A DNA stretch of 64,000 nt from Salinispirillum sp049115955 (GCA_049115955.1 JAGDZJ010000001.1:62001-126000), one strand, 5' to 3'; positions 26,558-35,425 are shown, counted from the first letter of the stretch. Notes: generated by a model not told the origin, from the letters alone. Numbers and translations: made by a program.

Positions 26558-27511
26558 ATGCGTTTTACTACCGCTCTGCGCAACATCGCAACGCCCTTGA
26601 GTGTCACCCTGCTCGCCAATGCAGCATTGGCGTTCGAACCCACTGCCGAACCTAATTACGGGCAGCATGCACTGCCCAACGACGCTGCAGCCAGCATCGC
26701 GCTCAACGTGCGTGCAGGCGGCAACTACGATGTCAGCAACGTCGGTGGTGCGACCATGTATTGCACTGGCTTTATCTCTGAAGCACCGGACGCCGTTTTC
26801 GTAGTACCCAACAACGTCAGTGCCAGTACATTGTTTCTCAGCACCCACGCTTCCAGCGATACAACGCTCATCGTCGTTGATCCTGCCGGCGAAACACATT
26901 GCAACGATGATGCAACCGGACGCGGCTTGAACGCCGGTTTGGATTTAGCCCCTATGGCGGGCGAATATAAGGTGTGGGTGGGTATCTATTACCCTGATGA
27001 TTTTCCAGAAGCCATGCTGCGGGCGGCGTTTACCAGCCCGGTTTTAGGCCCAAAACCGGGTGTGCGGTTTGGTCTCGACTGGGACCAAGCGCCAACCTTT
27101 GAACACCTGACCTTGGCGGCAGGATTCGGCCCGGCCCCCATAGAATTCGAGATGATTGCGGGTGGTAGTGATACCGTGCCATCGTCACTTGGATATGATT
27201 GCTACGGGTATGTATACGGTGCGGCACCAGACTATACAGTGGCTTATTCCGGTGGTGGCGATCTGCATATTTCAGCCTGGGCTGACGCTGATTTAACCTT
27301 GGTTGTACGTGGCCCAGACGACATCTGGCATTGTAATGACGACTTCGAGGGCCTCAATCCTGGCCTCTCCATCAATGGGGCCATTGATGGTACCTACGCT
27401 GTTTGGGTAGGCACATACGGCATGGACGAGCCGGACGCTATGCTGCAATTCAGCGAAGTCCGCCCGTTCCAAGAAAACAATAGCCGCACGCCAAGCCGCA
27501 AAGGCAACTGA
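26558..27511 (+). CDS. Secreted protein with an internal duplication (two HCNDD/VWVG domains)
   Basis: A 317-residue exported protein of unknown function. The ATG at 26558 follows AAGGAAG and gives a signal peptide ending ANAALA (about residue 25). The mature protein contains two homologous halves about 144 residues apart: each has a Cys near the start (C69, C215), an HCNDD motif (114-118 and 258-262) with a Leu-Asn-x-Gly-Leu segment, and VWVGxY (139-144 and 282-287). The Asp-rich motif could bind calcium, and the paired Cys may form a disulfide in each domain. The layout resembles pre-peptidase C-terminal-like beta-sandwich domains. It stands alone with its own terminator. Confidence 0.8.
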   Translation: MRFTTALRNIATPLSVTLLANAALAFEPTAEPNYGQHALPNDAAASIALNVRAGGNYDVSNVGGATMYCTGFISEAPDAVFVVPNNVSASTLFLSTHASSDTTLIVVDPAGETHCNDDATGRGLNAGLDLAPMAGEYKVWVGIYYPDDFPEAMLRAAFTSPVLGPKPGVRFGLDWDQAPTFEHLTLAAGFGPAPIEFEMIAGGSDTVPSSLGYDCYGYVYGAAPDYTVAYSGGGDLHISAWADADLTLVVRGPDDIWHCNDDFEGLNPGLSINGAIDGTYAVWVGTYGMDEPDAMLQFSEVRPFQENNSRTPSRKGN

Positions 27512-27529
27512 ATTTTCTGATTAATGGAT

Positions 27530-27553
27530 AAAGCGGCTTCGGCCGCTTTTTTT
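27530..27553 (+). terminator. Rho-independent terminator after the duplicated-domain protein
   Basis: AAAGCGGC pairs with GCCGCTTT around a TTCG tetraloop and runs into seven T, 19 bases after the stop codon. It is a classic strong terminator. Confidence 0.92.
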
Positions 27554-27630
27554 GTGCTGTGCGTGCAGCATCACGACCCGGCCTGCAAAACAGCGTAAAC
27601 TGTAACAATCGAATTCAGAACGGCAATCCC

Positions 27631-28779
27631 ATGACCCACAGCGCTACCCTTGATACACAGTTTACCTGCACCAAGGGCACCTACAGATTGCACCGTTTGC
27701 CAGAGCGTCACCATCCGTCTCTACGCGCATGGGATGCGGCAGATGAATACCTATTGCAACGCCTGAATGAAGAACGGCCACAAACGCCCTTGCTGTTGAT
27801 CAATGATGCTTTCGGCGCCTTAGGCGTCGCGCTTCACGAGCATAACCCAACATTGTGGTACGACAACGTTGTCGAGGCCGATGCGCTTGAACTCAATTTG
27901 GCGCGCAATCACCTCGCTTCGTTAGAACAACGTCCACAGTCGGCGCTGCCGCCTACCGATGCACGGCAGGTAGTAGTGAAACTGCTGCGCAGCAGTGCCC
28001 TGTTGGACTGGCAACTGGCCATGCTGAATACATACTTGCCTACCGGAACGCCAGTTCTGCTGGGGGGTATGTTAAAACATGTGACGCCTGCTGATATCGC
28101 GGTATTGGAGGCTCGATTAGACGGGATTAACACCTCGCGTATTGTTAAGAAAGCCCGTGTCTGGCACGCCGTCACGTCTTCTCGTGGTCAACTGCCCGGC
28201 ATTCAGCAGATCCCGCTGCTGCAACCCAACGTCGTATTGCACAACCGGCAAGGCGTATTCTCACCAAAACGCTTAGACCCTGGTGCCGAGTGTTTGTTGC
28301 GCCATTTGGCGGACTTTGATCGAGCAGCAGTGCCCGATGATGCGCACATCGTCGACCTTTGTTGCGGCAGTGGGGTACTCGGCTTAGCTTGGCTGTTGCA
28401 CCACCCGACCCATCATCTACTCGCCACAGATGCTTCGGTGGCCGCTGTGACCAGCGCAGAGCTGACCCTGAAAGCCAACTTACCCGCTGCTGCTCACTGG
28501 GCCGTTACGTTAGCCGACGGGCTAAAAAACCACACTATGCGCAGTGCAGACGTAATTTTGTGCAATCCGCCCTTTCATCAAGCTGATACCGTCACTACTG
28601 ACGTAGCGCGCCAATTGTTCGCTCAAGCCAGCTCTGCGATAAAACAGGATGGCCAATTCGTGGTGGTGGGAAATCGTCACTTAGGCTACCACCAGCTACT
28701 CAAAAACCATTTCAAACAGGTGAGCACCATCAGCCAAGACAAACGCTTTGTTGTTCTGGTAGCGACTCAACCTAAATAG
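27631..28779 (+). CDS. rlmG: 23S rRNA (guanine(1835)-N(2))-methyltransferase RlmG
   Basis: A 382-residue SAM-dependent methyltransferase with an N-terminal degenerate domain containing AWDAADEYLL, typical for RlmG, and a C-terminal catalytic domain with the SAM loop IVDLCCGSGVLG (about 247-258) and NPPFHQ. Length matches RlmG (378 in E. coli). The ATG at 27631 replaces an in-frame start at 27559, which lies just downstream of the terminator. It is convergent with the RpiR gene after 30 bases. Confidence 0.9.
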   Translation: MTHSATLDTQFTCTKGTYRLHRLPERHHPSLRAWDAADEYLLQRLNEERPQTPLLLINDAFGALGVALHEHNPTLWYDNVVEADALELNLARNHLASLEQRPQSALPPTDARQVVVKLLRSSALLDWQLAMLNTYLPTGTPVLLGGMLKHVTPADIAVLEARLDGINTSRIVKKARVWHAVTSSRGQLPGIQQIPLLQPNVVLHNRQGVFSPKRLDPGAECLLRHLADFDRAAVPDDAHIVDLCCGSGVLGLAWLLHHPTHHLLATDASVAAVTSAELTLKANLPAAAHWAVTLADGLKNHTMRSADVILCNPPFHQADTVTTDVARQLFAQASSAIKQDGQFVVVGNRHLGYHQLLKNHFKQVSTISQDKRFVVLVATQPK

Positions 28780-28809
28780 AAGCGTTTCCTGATTGCCAAC
28801 GACTCCGGC

Positions 28810-29685
28810 TTAAAACCGCGAGCGTTTGAACAGTCGCGTGCGTTCGTAAAGGGCTTCTAGGCGGCGCAGACGCTCAAGGGTTTCATCCCAACGACGCTCC
28901 TGCACACCGGCCAGCAAGGCCTCGACCAGCGCCAACAATGGAGTGAGCGAATCCAAAGCGGATGGGGCTTCTATGTGACATGGCATGGTAAAGCGGGCAT
29001 GAGCGGCGGCTGGAGACACCCAACGATCCGTGATTAAGACGATATCCACACCCTGTTCACTCGCCAGCTCCACCAGTTGAACCACCGAAGGTTCGTATCG
29101 CCGCACATCGAAGGCCAACAGCACATCCCCTTTGCGCATATCCAACAAAGCCGGAGGCCATGTATTGGGCATGGACGACAAGACCACCACTTCACCACGC
29201 ATGACTTTCAGCGCGGTAGCAAAATAGTCCGCCACCGAATGCGTCAAACGCCCACCGAGGGTGTAGATACGCCGCTCTGAATCGGACAGCAACTGGGTTA
29301 TTTCATCGAAGCTCGCTTGACCAATCTGGCCGAGCGTGGCGTTCAAGTTCTCCACCAGCTTGCCGGCAAAGCTGTTCAGGATGTGTTCAGTAGCAGTGGA
29401 GCCTGCCCATTTATCGTGCTTGGCGATCGGCGAGGCCAGTTTCTCGCTCAGTTCATCGTGCAAGCTGCTCTGAAAATCCGGATAGCCCATGTACCCGAGC
29501 TTTTGCACCAGTCGGACGACTGTTGGGTTGGACACCCCGGCTGCTCGGGCGACCGACGCAACCGTGCCCAGTGCAGTGACCGGAAAATTGCTGAGCATGT
29601 GCGCGGACAACTGCCGCTCTGCTCTGGTCAGTTCTGGCAACGCTTCGCGCAGTTGGGTTTCAATGGTTTGCTGTCTTTGGTTCAT
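28810..29685 (-). CDS. MurR/RpiR family transcriptional regulator of the gamma-glutamyl island
   Basis: A 291-residue regulator with an N-terminal HTH of the RpiR type (about 1-80; VASVARAAGVSNPTVVRLVQKLG is the helix-turn-helix region) and a C-terminal SIS domain (about 130-260) that binds a phosphosugar or, in some members, another metabolite. The ATG at 29685 follows GAGGATGC. It is transcribed away from the amidohydrolase/TRAP operon beginning at 29901, so it probably controls that operon through the 146-base gap and the amidohydrolase leader. The ligand is unknown. Confidence 0.88.
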   Translation of the reverse strand: MNQRQQTIETQLREALPELTRAERQLSAHMLSNFPVTALGTVASVARAAGVSNPTVVRLVQKLGYMGYPDFQSSLHDELSEKLASPIAKHDKWAGSTATEHILNSFAGKLVENLNATLGQIGQASFDEITQLLSDSERRIYTLGGRLTHSVADYFATALKVMRGEVVVLSSMPNTWPPALLDMRKGDVLLAFDVRRYEPSVVQLVELASEQGVDIVLITDRWVSPAAAHARFTMPCHIEAPSALDSLTPLLALVEALLAGVQERRWDETLERLRRLEALYERTRLFKRSRF

Positions 29686-29723
29686 GCATCCTCAGCCATT
29701 AAGAACTGTTCGTATTTTAATCA

Positions 29724-29771
29724 TTTTGTTCATTTTGTAACAGAAAAATTTACCTTGAATATTTATTGACA
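29724..29771. promoter_or_regulatory. AT-rich divergent control region with a repeated motif
   Basis: The gap 29686-29900 between the regulator and the operon contains two direct copies of CATTTTGT (at about 29723-29730 and 29732-29739) and a TTGACA (29766-29771) that could be a -35 element for the rightward operon, although its -10 is poor. These are the likeliest operator and promoter parts, but the sequence does not prove it. Confidence 0.35.
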
Positions 29772-29900
29772 TTTTAACAAACGCGTCAGAAACTGAATCC
29801 GACCTGTAAAACACTGGGACCAATACGTTGGATGCGTTCTGGCAATAGCAAAGCGAACTCAAAGGATCAGCCCAAGAATGGAGCTGATAAGGATTTCCCG

Positions 29901-30758
29901 ATGCAAGCGGCAAATAATAACGAACCCATAAACAGCTCCGACCAGCCTGCGCAGTGGCATGGCGTTGTCAGTTACTGGGACCAATACGGCCATCCGGTAG
30001 AAGCACTCGACAAACACTCTTCCAGCGGTCTGGTTCTAATTTGTGAGCATGCTTCCAATCAATTTTCTGCCCCTTGGAATGATCTCGGACTGGATGAAGA
30101 AGCTACCTCCAGTCACATTGCTTGGGATCTCGGCGCTCTTCGCCTCGCCAGAAAGCTTGCGGCCAAACTGGCACCCGTAACCTCTGGCACTGTATTGATT
30201 CATGCGCCGCTGTCCCGGCTAATCTATGACCTCAATCGTTCGCCCGATCAGCCGGATGCTATGCCAGAGCAGTCGGAAACCTATAGCATTCCAGGTAATC
30301 GCGCCCTCAACTTAGAGCAGCGTTTGGCGCGCACTCATTCATTGTACTTACCCTTCCACGCCAGTGTGCGCGAAGAAATCACACGCATTCTGGCGCAAGG
30401 CAAACGGCCTCTTCTGTTAACCATTCATTCCTTTACCCCCGTTTATCACGGCCAGCCACGCCAAGTCGAGCTCGGAGTGATTCACGATGCCGACGATACC
30501 CTGGCTAAAGCCATCGTTGCTGCCGCTGAAGGCGCCCGTTTAGATACTCGACTGAATGAGCCTTACTCAGCCAAAGACCACGTTACCCATACTTTGAAAC
30601 TCCACGCCACGCCTTACGACTTGGCACATGCGATGCTAGAGATTCGTAACGATCTACTGGCTGACCCACGATCCGAGATAGAGTTGACCGAACAACTGTC
30701 TGAGATTCTAACGGCCGCTTTCCAATCCCCGGAGGTCGCATCATGCCTCGCTTCCTGA
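29901..30758 (+). CDS. N-formylglutamate amidohydrolase family protein (HutG-like)
   Basis: A 285-residue amidohydrolase with the family block LVLICEHASNQFSAPW near the N-terminus and IHSFTPVYHGQ further on; both are typical of N-formylglutamate deformylase-like metal-dependent amide hydrolases. The ATG at 29901 has AAGGAT eight bases upstream; a longer in-frame start at 29832 has a poorer site. No hut genes (histidine degradation) are nearby, so a role on N-formylglutamate is unlikely. In this operon it is the natural candidate for cleaving a gamma-glutamyl amide. It overlaps the following TRAP gene by 16 bases. Confidence 0.85.
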   Translation: MQAANNNEPINSSDQPAQWHGVVSYWDQYGHPVEALDKHSSSGLVLICEHASNQFSAPWNDLGLDEEATSSHIAWDLGALRLARKLAAKLAPVTSGTVLIHAPLSRLIYDLNRSPDQPDAMPEQSETYSIPGNRALNLEQRLARTHSLYLPFHASVREEITRILAQGKRPLLLTIHSFTPVYHGQPRQVELGVIHDADDTLAKAIVAAAEGARLDTRLNEPYSAKDHVTHTLKLHATPYDLAHAMLEIRNDLLADPRSEIELTEQLSEILTAAFQSPEVASCLAS

Positions 30759-31249
30759 TTCTGTATGTTCGTTGGGTGGAGCGCCTGAACTACGGCGTTG
30801 GTCAGCTAGCCATGTTTTCGTTGTTTGCCTTGATGGGTGTGCTGCTCTGGGGCGCTATTGCCCGAGCAGGATGGCAACCGCAGATATGGACGGACGAAGT
30901 GGCGCAGTTTTTGTTGGTGGGCTACTTCATGCTGGGTGGTGCCTATGCCCTGCAATTGGGCTCCGCTGTGCGCATGGATTTGCTCTACAGTCGCTGGTCC
31001 GATCGCACCAAAGCCGCGGTAGACGCTGTCACCATTTTGATGCTGTTGGTCTATCTCGGTGTACTTCTTTGGGGCGGTATTGAGAGCACCCAATACGCCC
31101 TGGAGTACGGCGAACGTCGACGCGGCTTGTGGCGACCTTATATGGCACCAATCAAAATCGTCATGTGCATCGGCATTGTCCTGATGATTCTGCAATGCAC
31201 CGCGTTCTTTATCCGCGATATTGCCAAGCTGAGAAAGGTGGATATCTGA
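30743..31249 (+). CDS. TRAP transporter small permease (DctQ type)
   Basis: A 168-residue, four-helix membrane protein of the DctQ family, which docks with the large permease. Hydrophobic segments are near 18-40, 52-68, 90-110 and 132-152, with the W..E motif (WTDEVAQFLLVGYFMLG) conserved in the family. The ATG sits behind GGAGGTCGC. It overlaps the upstream gene by 16 bases and the downstream permease by one base (TGATG), so translation is coupled. Confidence 0.93.
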   Translation: MPRFLILYVRWVERLNYGVGQLAMFSLFALMGVLLWGAIARAGWQPQIWTDEVAQFLLVGYFMLGGAYALQLGSAVRMDLLYSRWSDRTKAAVDAVTILMLLVYLGVLLWGGIESTQYALEYGERRRGLWRPYMAPIKIVMCIGIVLMILQCTAFFIRDIAKLRKVDI

Positions 31250-32577
31250 TGTCTTATGAAATGATCGCCGCTTTGATGTTTGGCTCCATGCTGGCCATGA
31301 TGTTGACGGGTCAACGCATGTTCGGGGTCATCGGCTTTGTGGCCGTGGTATCAGCAGTGTTTTTGTGGGGTGATCGCGGTGGCTATGACCTGGCCTTTGC
31401 GCAAACCATCAAATTGATGAACTGGTACCCCTTGCTGACTTTACCCATGTTCATCTTCATGGGCTACGTGATGTCCGAGTCACGCTTGGCAGACGACCTC
31501 TACCGCATGTTTCACGTCTGGTTTGGGCCTGTGCCGGGCGGACTCGCCATAGGCACCATTTTATTGATGGTACTGATCTCTGCCATGAACGGTCTTTCTG
31601 TTGCGGGCATGGCCATCGGAGCCACCATCGCCCTACCCGAACTGCTGCGCCGTTCCTACGACAAACGCATGGTCACCGGCGTCATACAGGCCGGTGCCAG
31701 TCTGGGCATACTGGTGCCTCCTTCCGTGGTCATGGTGCTGTACGCCATGATCGCTCGCCAGCCCGTCGGACAACTCTGGTTGGCGGGCGTGTTGCCCGGG
31801 CTCTTACTCGCCACTCTGTTCATTGCCTACATCTGGCTACGTTGCAAATTCAACCCCTCTCTGGGTCCACCGATCTCTGACGAAGAGCGGCTGAAGATCA
31901 CCCAAGCAGAAAAGTATCGCTTACTGTTGGCCGGGCTGATGCCCGTGGGTATTTTTCTGGTGATGATGGTGCCTTTCGTTACGGGCTACACCCGTTTAGT
32001 AGAGAGCTCGGTGATCGGTGCCCTCGCCGCTACAGGCGCAGCCCTTTTCAAAGGACGCCTGACGTGGAAAACATTGGAGACCTGCACCCGCAACACCTTG
32101 GCAATCAGCTGTATGTTTCTGTGGATCATTCTCGCCGCCCTCGCCTTTGGTGCAGTGTTTGACGGACTGCGGGCGGTGGATTTCGTCCGCGGCTTGTTTA
32201 TGGACAACCTAGGCCTCGGACGCTGGGAAATACTCATTCTCATGCAACTGAGTTTTATCCTGATGGGCACCTTTCTTGACGATACCGCCATGCTGGTCAT
32301 CGTCGCCCCACTCTATGTGCCCATCGTGCGTATGCTCGAATTCGACCTGATCTGGTACGGCGTCTTGTACACCATTACCTGTCAGATCGCCTACATGACA
32401 CCACCATTTGGCTACAACCTGTTTTTGATGCGTGCCATGGCCCCGAATGACGTGACGTTGAGCGATATCTACCGCTCCATCGTCCCTTTTGTGGGTGTAA
32501 TGATCATCGGGCTCGCTATCGTGATGGCATTTCCGCAAATCGCGCTCTGGCTACCCGAGAAGATTTATAACCCTTGA
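31249..32577 (+). CDS. TRAP transporter large permease (DctM type)
   Basis: A 442-residue membrane protein with about 12 helices, the Na+-coupled transport subunit. Visible family features include the GAxIGxxxPPS-like motif GASLGILVPPSVVMVLYAMIA and the DxxAM motif DDTAMLVIVAPLYVPIV. The length fits DctM. Start at the ATG overlapping the dctQ stop by one base. The substrate is not readable but the operon suggests a small amine or amino-alcohol-like compound. Confidence 0.95.
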   Translation: MSYEMIAALMFGSMLAMMLTGQRMFGVIGFVAVVSAVFLWGDRGGYDLAFAQTIKLMNWYPLLTLPMFIFMGYVMSESRLADDLYRMFHVWFGPVPGGLAIGTILLMVLISAMNGLSVAGMAIGATIALPELLRRSYDKRMVTGVIQAGASLGILVPPSVVMVLYAMIARQPVGQLWLAGVLPGLLLATLFIAYIWLRCKFNPSLGPPISDEERLKITQAEKYRLLLAGLMPVGIFLVMMVPFVTGYTRLVESSVIGALAATGAALFKGRLTWKTLETCTRNTLAISCMFLWIILAALAFGAVFDGLRAVDFVRGLFMDNLGLGRWEILILMQLSFILMGTFLDDTAMLVIVAPLYVPIVRMLEFDLIWYGVLYTITCQIAYMTPPFGYNLFLMRAMAPNDVTLSDIYRSIVPFVGVMIIGLAIVMAFPQIALWLPEKIYNP

Positions 32578-32578
32578 C

Positions 32579-32603
32579 TAGGGCTGCAATGGTGCAGCTC
32601 CTA
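32579..32603 (+). repeat. Intercistronic hairpin between TRAP permease and binding protein
   Basis: GCTGCA pairs with TGCAGC around four bases, extended by TAGG and CCTA with one bulged T. It lies directly after the dctM-type stop and 26 bases before the next start. With no T-run it is more likely to affect mRNA decay or differential expression of the binding protein than to terminate fully. Confidence 0.55.
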
Positions 32604-32628
32604 TCTTAACGAGAAAGAGGGAAATACC

Positions 32629-33672
32629 ATGACATCAAGACGCAAGTTCTTGACGGCCAGTGCTCTGGCAGGCGTAGCCGCTATGACTACCTCTACCAAA
32701 ACGCTAGCTCAGTCGTCGTCGACCATACGCTGGCGATTGCAAACCTACGCTGGCTCGTCGCTCGGCGCGCAAGTGGTCAAGCCGGCCGTTGATATGTTCA
32801 ACGCCATCGCTGGCGACCAAATGCAGATCGATCTTTACTACGCCGATCAGTTGGTTCCCACTTCGGAACTGTTCCAAGCAATGCAACGTGGCACTATTGA
32901 CGCGGTGCAGTCGGACGACGACTCTATGATGTCGCCTACGGACGTGACCGTATTCGGCGGTTATTTCCCCTTCGCCAGCCGTTATTCACTCGACGTACCG
33001 GCGCTGTTTAACGATTGGGGCCTCAATGAAATTTGGGCCGAGCAGTACGCCAGAGTCGGAGTTAAGCATATCTCCGCTGGCGCTTGGGATCCTTGCCACT
33101 TCATCACCACCTCACCCATCACCAGTCTGGCGCAGTTGCGCGGTAAGCGGGTATTTACCTTCCCCACTGCCGGTCGCTTCTTAAATCAGTTTGGTGTCGT
33201 GCCGGTGACGGTACCTTGGGAAGATGTAGAGATCGCCTTACAAACCCGAGAAATTGACGGCGTTGCCTGGTGTGGTATCACCGAGGCCTACGAGGTTGGT
33301 TGGGCTGACATTTGTTCGCATTTTCTAACCAACAATATTTCCGGGGCGTGGATTGGCCATTTCTTTGCCAACATGGACCGCTGGAATGCTATACCCGCCC
33401 ACTTACAAACGCTGATGGCCGCCTGTTTCGAGCAGTCTCACTACTATCGTCAGCACTGGTACTGGGCAGGTGAAGCGCGGTTGCGCACTGAGGGTACTAA
33501 ACTTCAACTGACGTCCATTCCTGATGCCGAGTGGGCGCAGGTCGAAGGTGCCGCTCGCGTGTTCTGGGATGACATCGCTAAAGAATCGGATACCGCCGCG
33601 AAAGTGGTGCAGATTTTCAAGGACTACAATGCAGCAATGGACAGATCCGGCCGTCCGTACCGCTACAGTTAA
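32629..33672 (+). CDS. TRAP transporter periplasmic substrate-binding protein (DctP type, Tat-exported)
   Basis: A 347-residue binding protein. The N-terminus TSRRKFLTASALAG is a twin-arginine signal (RR at about 4-5) with cleavage near TLAQ (about residue 28). DctP-family features include the RWRLQTYAGSSLG start, QLRGKRVFTFPTAGRFLNQFG, and a PVTVPWEDVEIALQTREIDGV block with the conserved Arg (about 143-148) that usually binds a carboxylate. This suggests the ligand carries a carboxylate or that the protein uses a divergent mode; the ligand is unknown. It follows the permeases by 51 bases. Confidence 0.93.
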   Translation: MTSRRKFLTASALAGVAAMTTSTKTLAQSSSTIRWRLQTYAGSSLGAQVVKPAVDMFNAIAGDQMQIDLYYADQLVPTSELFQAMQRGTIDAVQSDDDSMMSPTDVTVFGGYFPFASRYSLDVPALFNDWGLNEIWAEQYARVGVKHISAGAWDPCHFITTSPITSLAQLRGKRVFTFPTAGRFLNQFGVVPVTVPWEDVEIALQTREIDGVAWCGITEAYEVGWADICSHFLTNNISGAWIGHFFANMDRWNAIPAHLQTLMAACFEQSHYYRQHWYWAGEARLRTEGTKLQLTSIPDAEWAQVEGAARVFWDDIAKESDTAAKVVQIFKDYNAAMDRSGRPYRYS

Positions 33673-33703
33673 ATTACAAAAGCAACATGCTGAGTAACGT
33701 ACC

Positions 33704-33844
33704 AAAGGAAAAGGCTCGCGCTGGCTACCGAGGACACCTCTTCGGGGTCGGCGTGAATCCGTCCATGGAGCCTAGGCCGCAGCTTCCATGCTGCGGACTC
33801 CCCCTCAAAGGCATCCTCGGTAGCCAGCGCGAGCCCTTTCCTCT
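33704..33844 (+). repeat. Long branched hairpin element, copy A
   Basis: A 22-base perfect stem is formed by 33713-33734 with 33814-33835, extended by AAAGG/CCTTT-type pairs. Inside are an inner hairpin (CCGCAG and CTGCGG at 33777-33796) and a core CTTCGGGGTCGGCGTGAATC followed by CGTCCATGG. The same core, inverted, occurs in copy B at 35311-35425. It lies between the TRAP binding protein and the glutamine-synthetase-like gene. Confidence 0.9.
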
Positions 33845-33900
33845 TACACAAACCAGACTCTGCTGTGTGATTGAGTCATTGAACCATTAGAGAACGCATT

Positions 33901-35268
33901 ATGCCTGGAAACCTGACCCTGGAAACCTTGTCACAAGCCGTCGAAACAGGCGAAATTGATACCGTCATTGTTGCTGCCGTTGACATGCAAGGGCGGTTGG
34001 TTGGCAAACGCTTTCATGCGGCGCACTTTCTAAGTGAAGGCTGGCACGAAACGCATTGTTGTAATTACCTGCTGACGGTCGATATGGAAATGTTCACCGT
34101 GCCCGGTTACAAAACCGCCAGCTGGGAGAAAGGCTACGGTGACTACATCATGAAGCCTGATCTCGATACCATGCGGCGCATACCCTGGTTGGAAGGTACG
34201 GCCATGGTGTTGTGTGACCTGCTGGATCACGACAGCCACGAGGATGTACCCGAATCACCGCGTGCTATTTTGAAAAAGCAGGTAGCCCGCGCCCGCGCCA
34301 TGGGCTTTGAACCGATGATGGCGACGGAGTTGGAATTCTATGTGTTCGAGAACAGCTACGAAGCCATTCGCGACCAAGGTACCAGCAATTTAGCGCCGAT
34401 TTCAGCCTACAATGAAGATTACCACATCTTCCAGACCACGAAGGAAGAGCCCCTGATGCGCGCTCTGCGCAACGGGCTCTACGGTGCCGGCATTCCGGTG
34501 GAAAACACCAAGGGCGAGGCCGATGCTGGTCAAGCGGAAATTAATGTGCGATATCTGGATGCGCTGAGCACGGCGGACAACCACGTCATTGTGAAGAACG
34601 CCACCAAGGAGATCGCTCACGCCATGGGCAAATCGGTCACCTTTATGGCCAAGTACAATACCGCCAAAGGGGGCTCTTCCTCCCATGTGCATCAGTCGCT
34701 GTGGACGTTAGATGGCAAGCCCGCGTTTCGTGATGAAAAAGACGCCCGCGGCATGTCGGATTTAATGAAACACTACCTCGCCGGACAACTCGCTTACGCT
34801 CGTGAGACCACGCTGTTCTTGGCACCTTACGTGAACAGCTACAAGCGGTTCTGCGTCGGTATGTTTGCCCCGACCAAGGCAGTATGGTCGTGCGATAACC
34901 GCACGGCGGGCTACCGAATTTGCGGTGAAGGCACCAAGGCTGTGCGCATTGAATGCCGCATCGGCGGCGCTGACCTGAACCCTTATATCGCTATGGCGGC
35001 GTTGCTGGCAGCCGGTTTGAATGGCATTGAAAACAAACTGGAGCTCGAACCCGAGCTGACGGGTGATATGTACCAACGTGAAGGCATTCGAGAAATCCCC
35101 AAAACGCTGCGCGAGGCGGCCGATTTAACGGAGTCGTCAGAGGCCATGAGAGCGGCTTTTGGTGATGATGTCATCGATCACTACGTTCGAGCCGGGCGCT
35201 GGGAAATCGACGAGGCTGATCGCATCGTCACCGATTTCGAACTGCACCGTGGGTTGGAGAGGGCGTAA
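33901..35268 (+). CDS. Glutamine-synthetase-like gamma-glutamyl amide ligase
   Basis: A 455-residue member of the GS superfamily. The metal-binding ELEF block is at 143-146 (E143, E145), and the catalytic His region is MAKYNTAKGGSSSHVHQSL; the SSSHVHQ form resembles the PuuA/IpuC/GlnA4-type gamma-glutamyl amine synthetases rather than assimilatory GlnA, and there is no NLPxxE adenylylation block near the C-terminus. It would ligate glutamate to an amine with ATP at the gamma-carboxylate, the way PuuA starts putrescine breakdown. It lies inside the island and is flanked by inverted hairpin elements A and B. Substrate is unknown. Confidence 0.88.
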   Translation: MPGNLTLETLSQAVETGEIDTVIVAAVDMQGRLVGKRFHAAHFLSEGWHETHCCNYLLTVDMEMFTVPGYKTASWEKGYGDYIMKPDLDTMRRIPWLEGTAMVLCDLLDHDSHEDVPESPRAILKKQVARARAMGFEPMMATELEFYVFENSYEAIRDQGTSNLAPISAYNEDYHIFQTTKEEPLMRALRNGLYGAGIPVENTKGEADAGQAEINVRYLDALSTADNHVIVKNATKEIAHAMGKSVTFMAKYNTAKGGSSSHVHQSLWTLDGKPAFRDEKDARGMSDLMKHYLAGQLAYARETTLFLAPYVNSYKRFCVGMFAPTKAVWSCDNRTAGYRICGEGTKAVRIECRIGGADLNPYIAMAALLAAGLNGIENKLELEPELTGDMYQREGIREIPKTLREAADLTESSEAMRAAFGDDVIDHYVRAGRWEIDEADRIVTDFELHRGLERA

Positions 35269-35310
35269 ATATTCAAGTTTCTGGTTTCATATGGTGACCG
35301 ATTAATGAGA

Positions 35311-35425
35311 GCGCGGGATACCGGGGTGGTTACTTCAGGGGGGTCTGCAGCATGGATGCTGCAGACCAGGCCCCATGGACGGGTTCACGCCGACCCTGAA
35401 GGGACCACCCCGGTATCCTGTGCGG
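35311..35425 (-). repeat. Long branched hairpin element, copy B (inverted relative to A)
   Basis: The outer stem 35316-35330 pairs perfectly with 35404-35418, continued by 35333-35340 with 35394-35401. An inner perfect 12-base-pair hairpin lies at 35342-35367. On the complementary strand the core reads CTTCAGGGTCGGCGTGAACC then CGTCCATGG, matching copy A at nearly every base, while the outer stems of the two copies are unrelated in sequence. Confidence 0.9.

Noticed and set aside
29901..30758. HutG in histidine degradation
   Set aside because: No hut genes are near, and the context is a gamma-glutamyl amide pathway.
33901..35268. Housekeeping glutamine synthetase glnA
   Set aside because: It lacks the adenylylation block and has the SSSHVHQ form of PuuA/IpuC-like ligases, and sits in a catabolic operon.
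33704..35425. Composite transposon made by the two hairpin elements
   Set aside because: The outer ends of copies A and B differ in sequence and no transposase is present, so a classical composite transposon is not supported.
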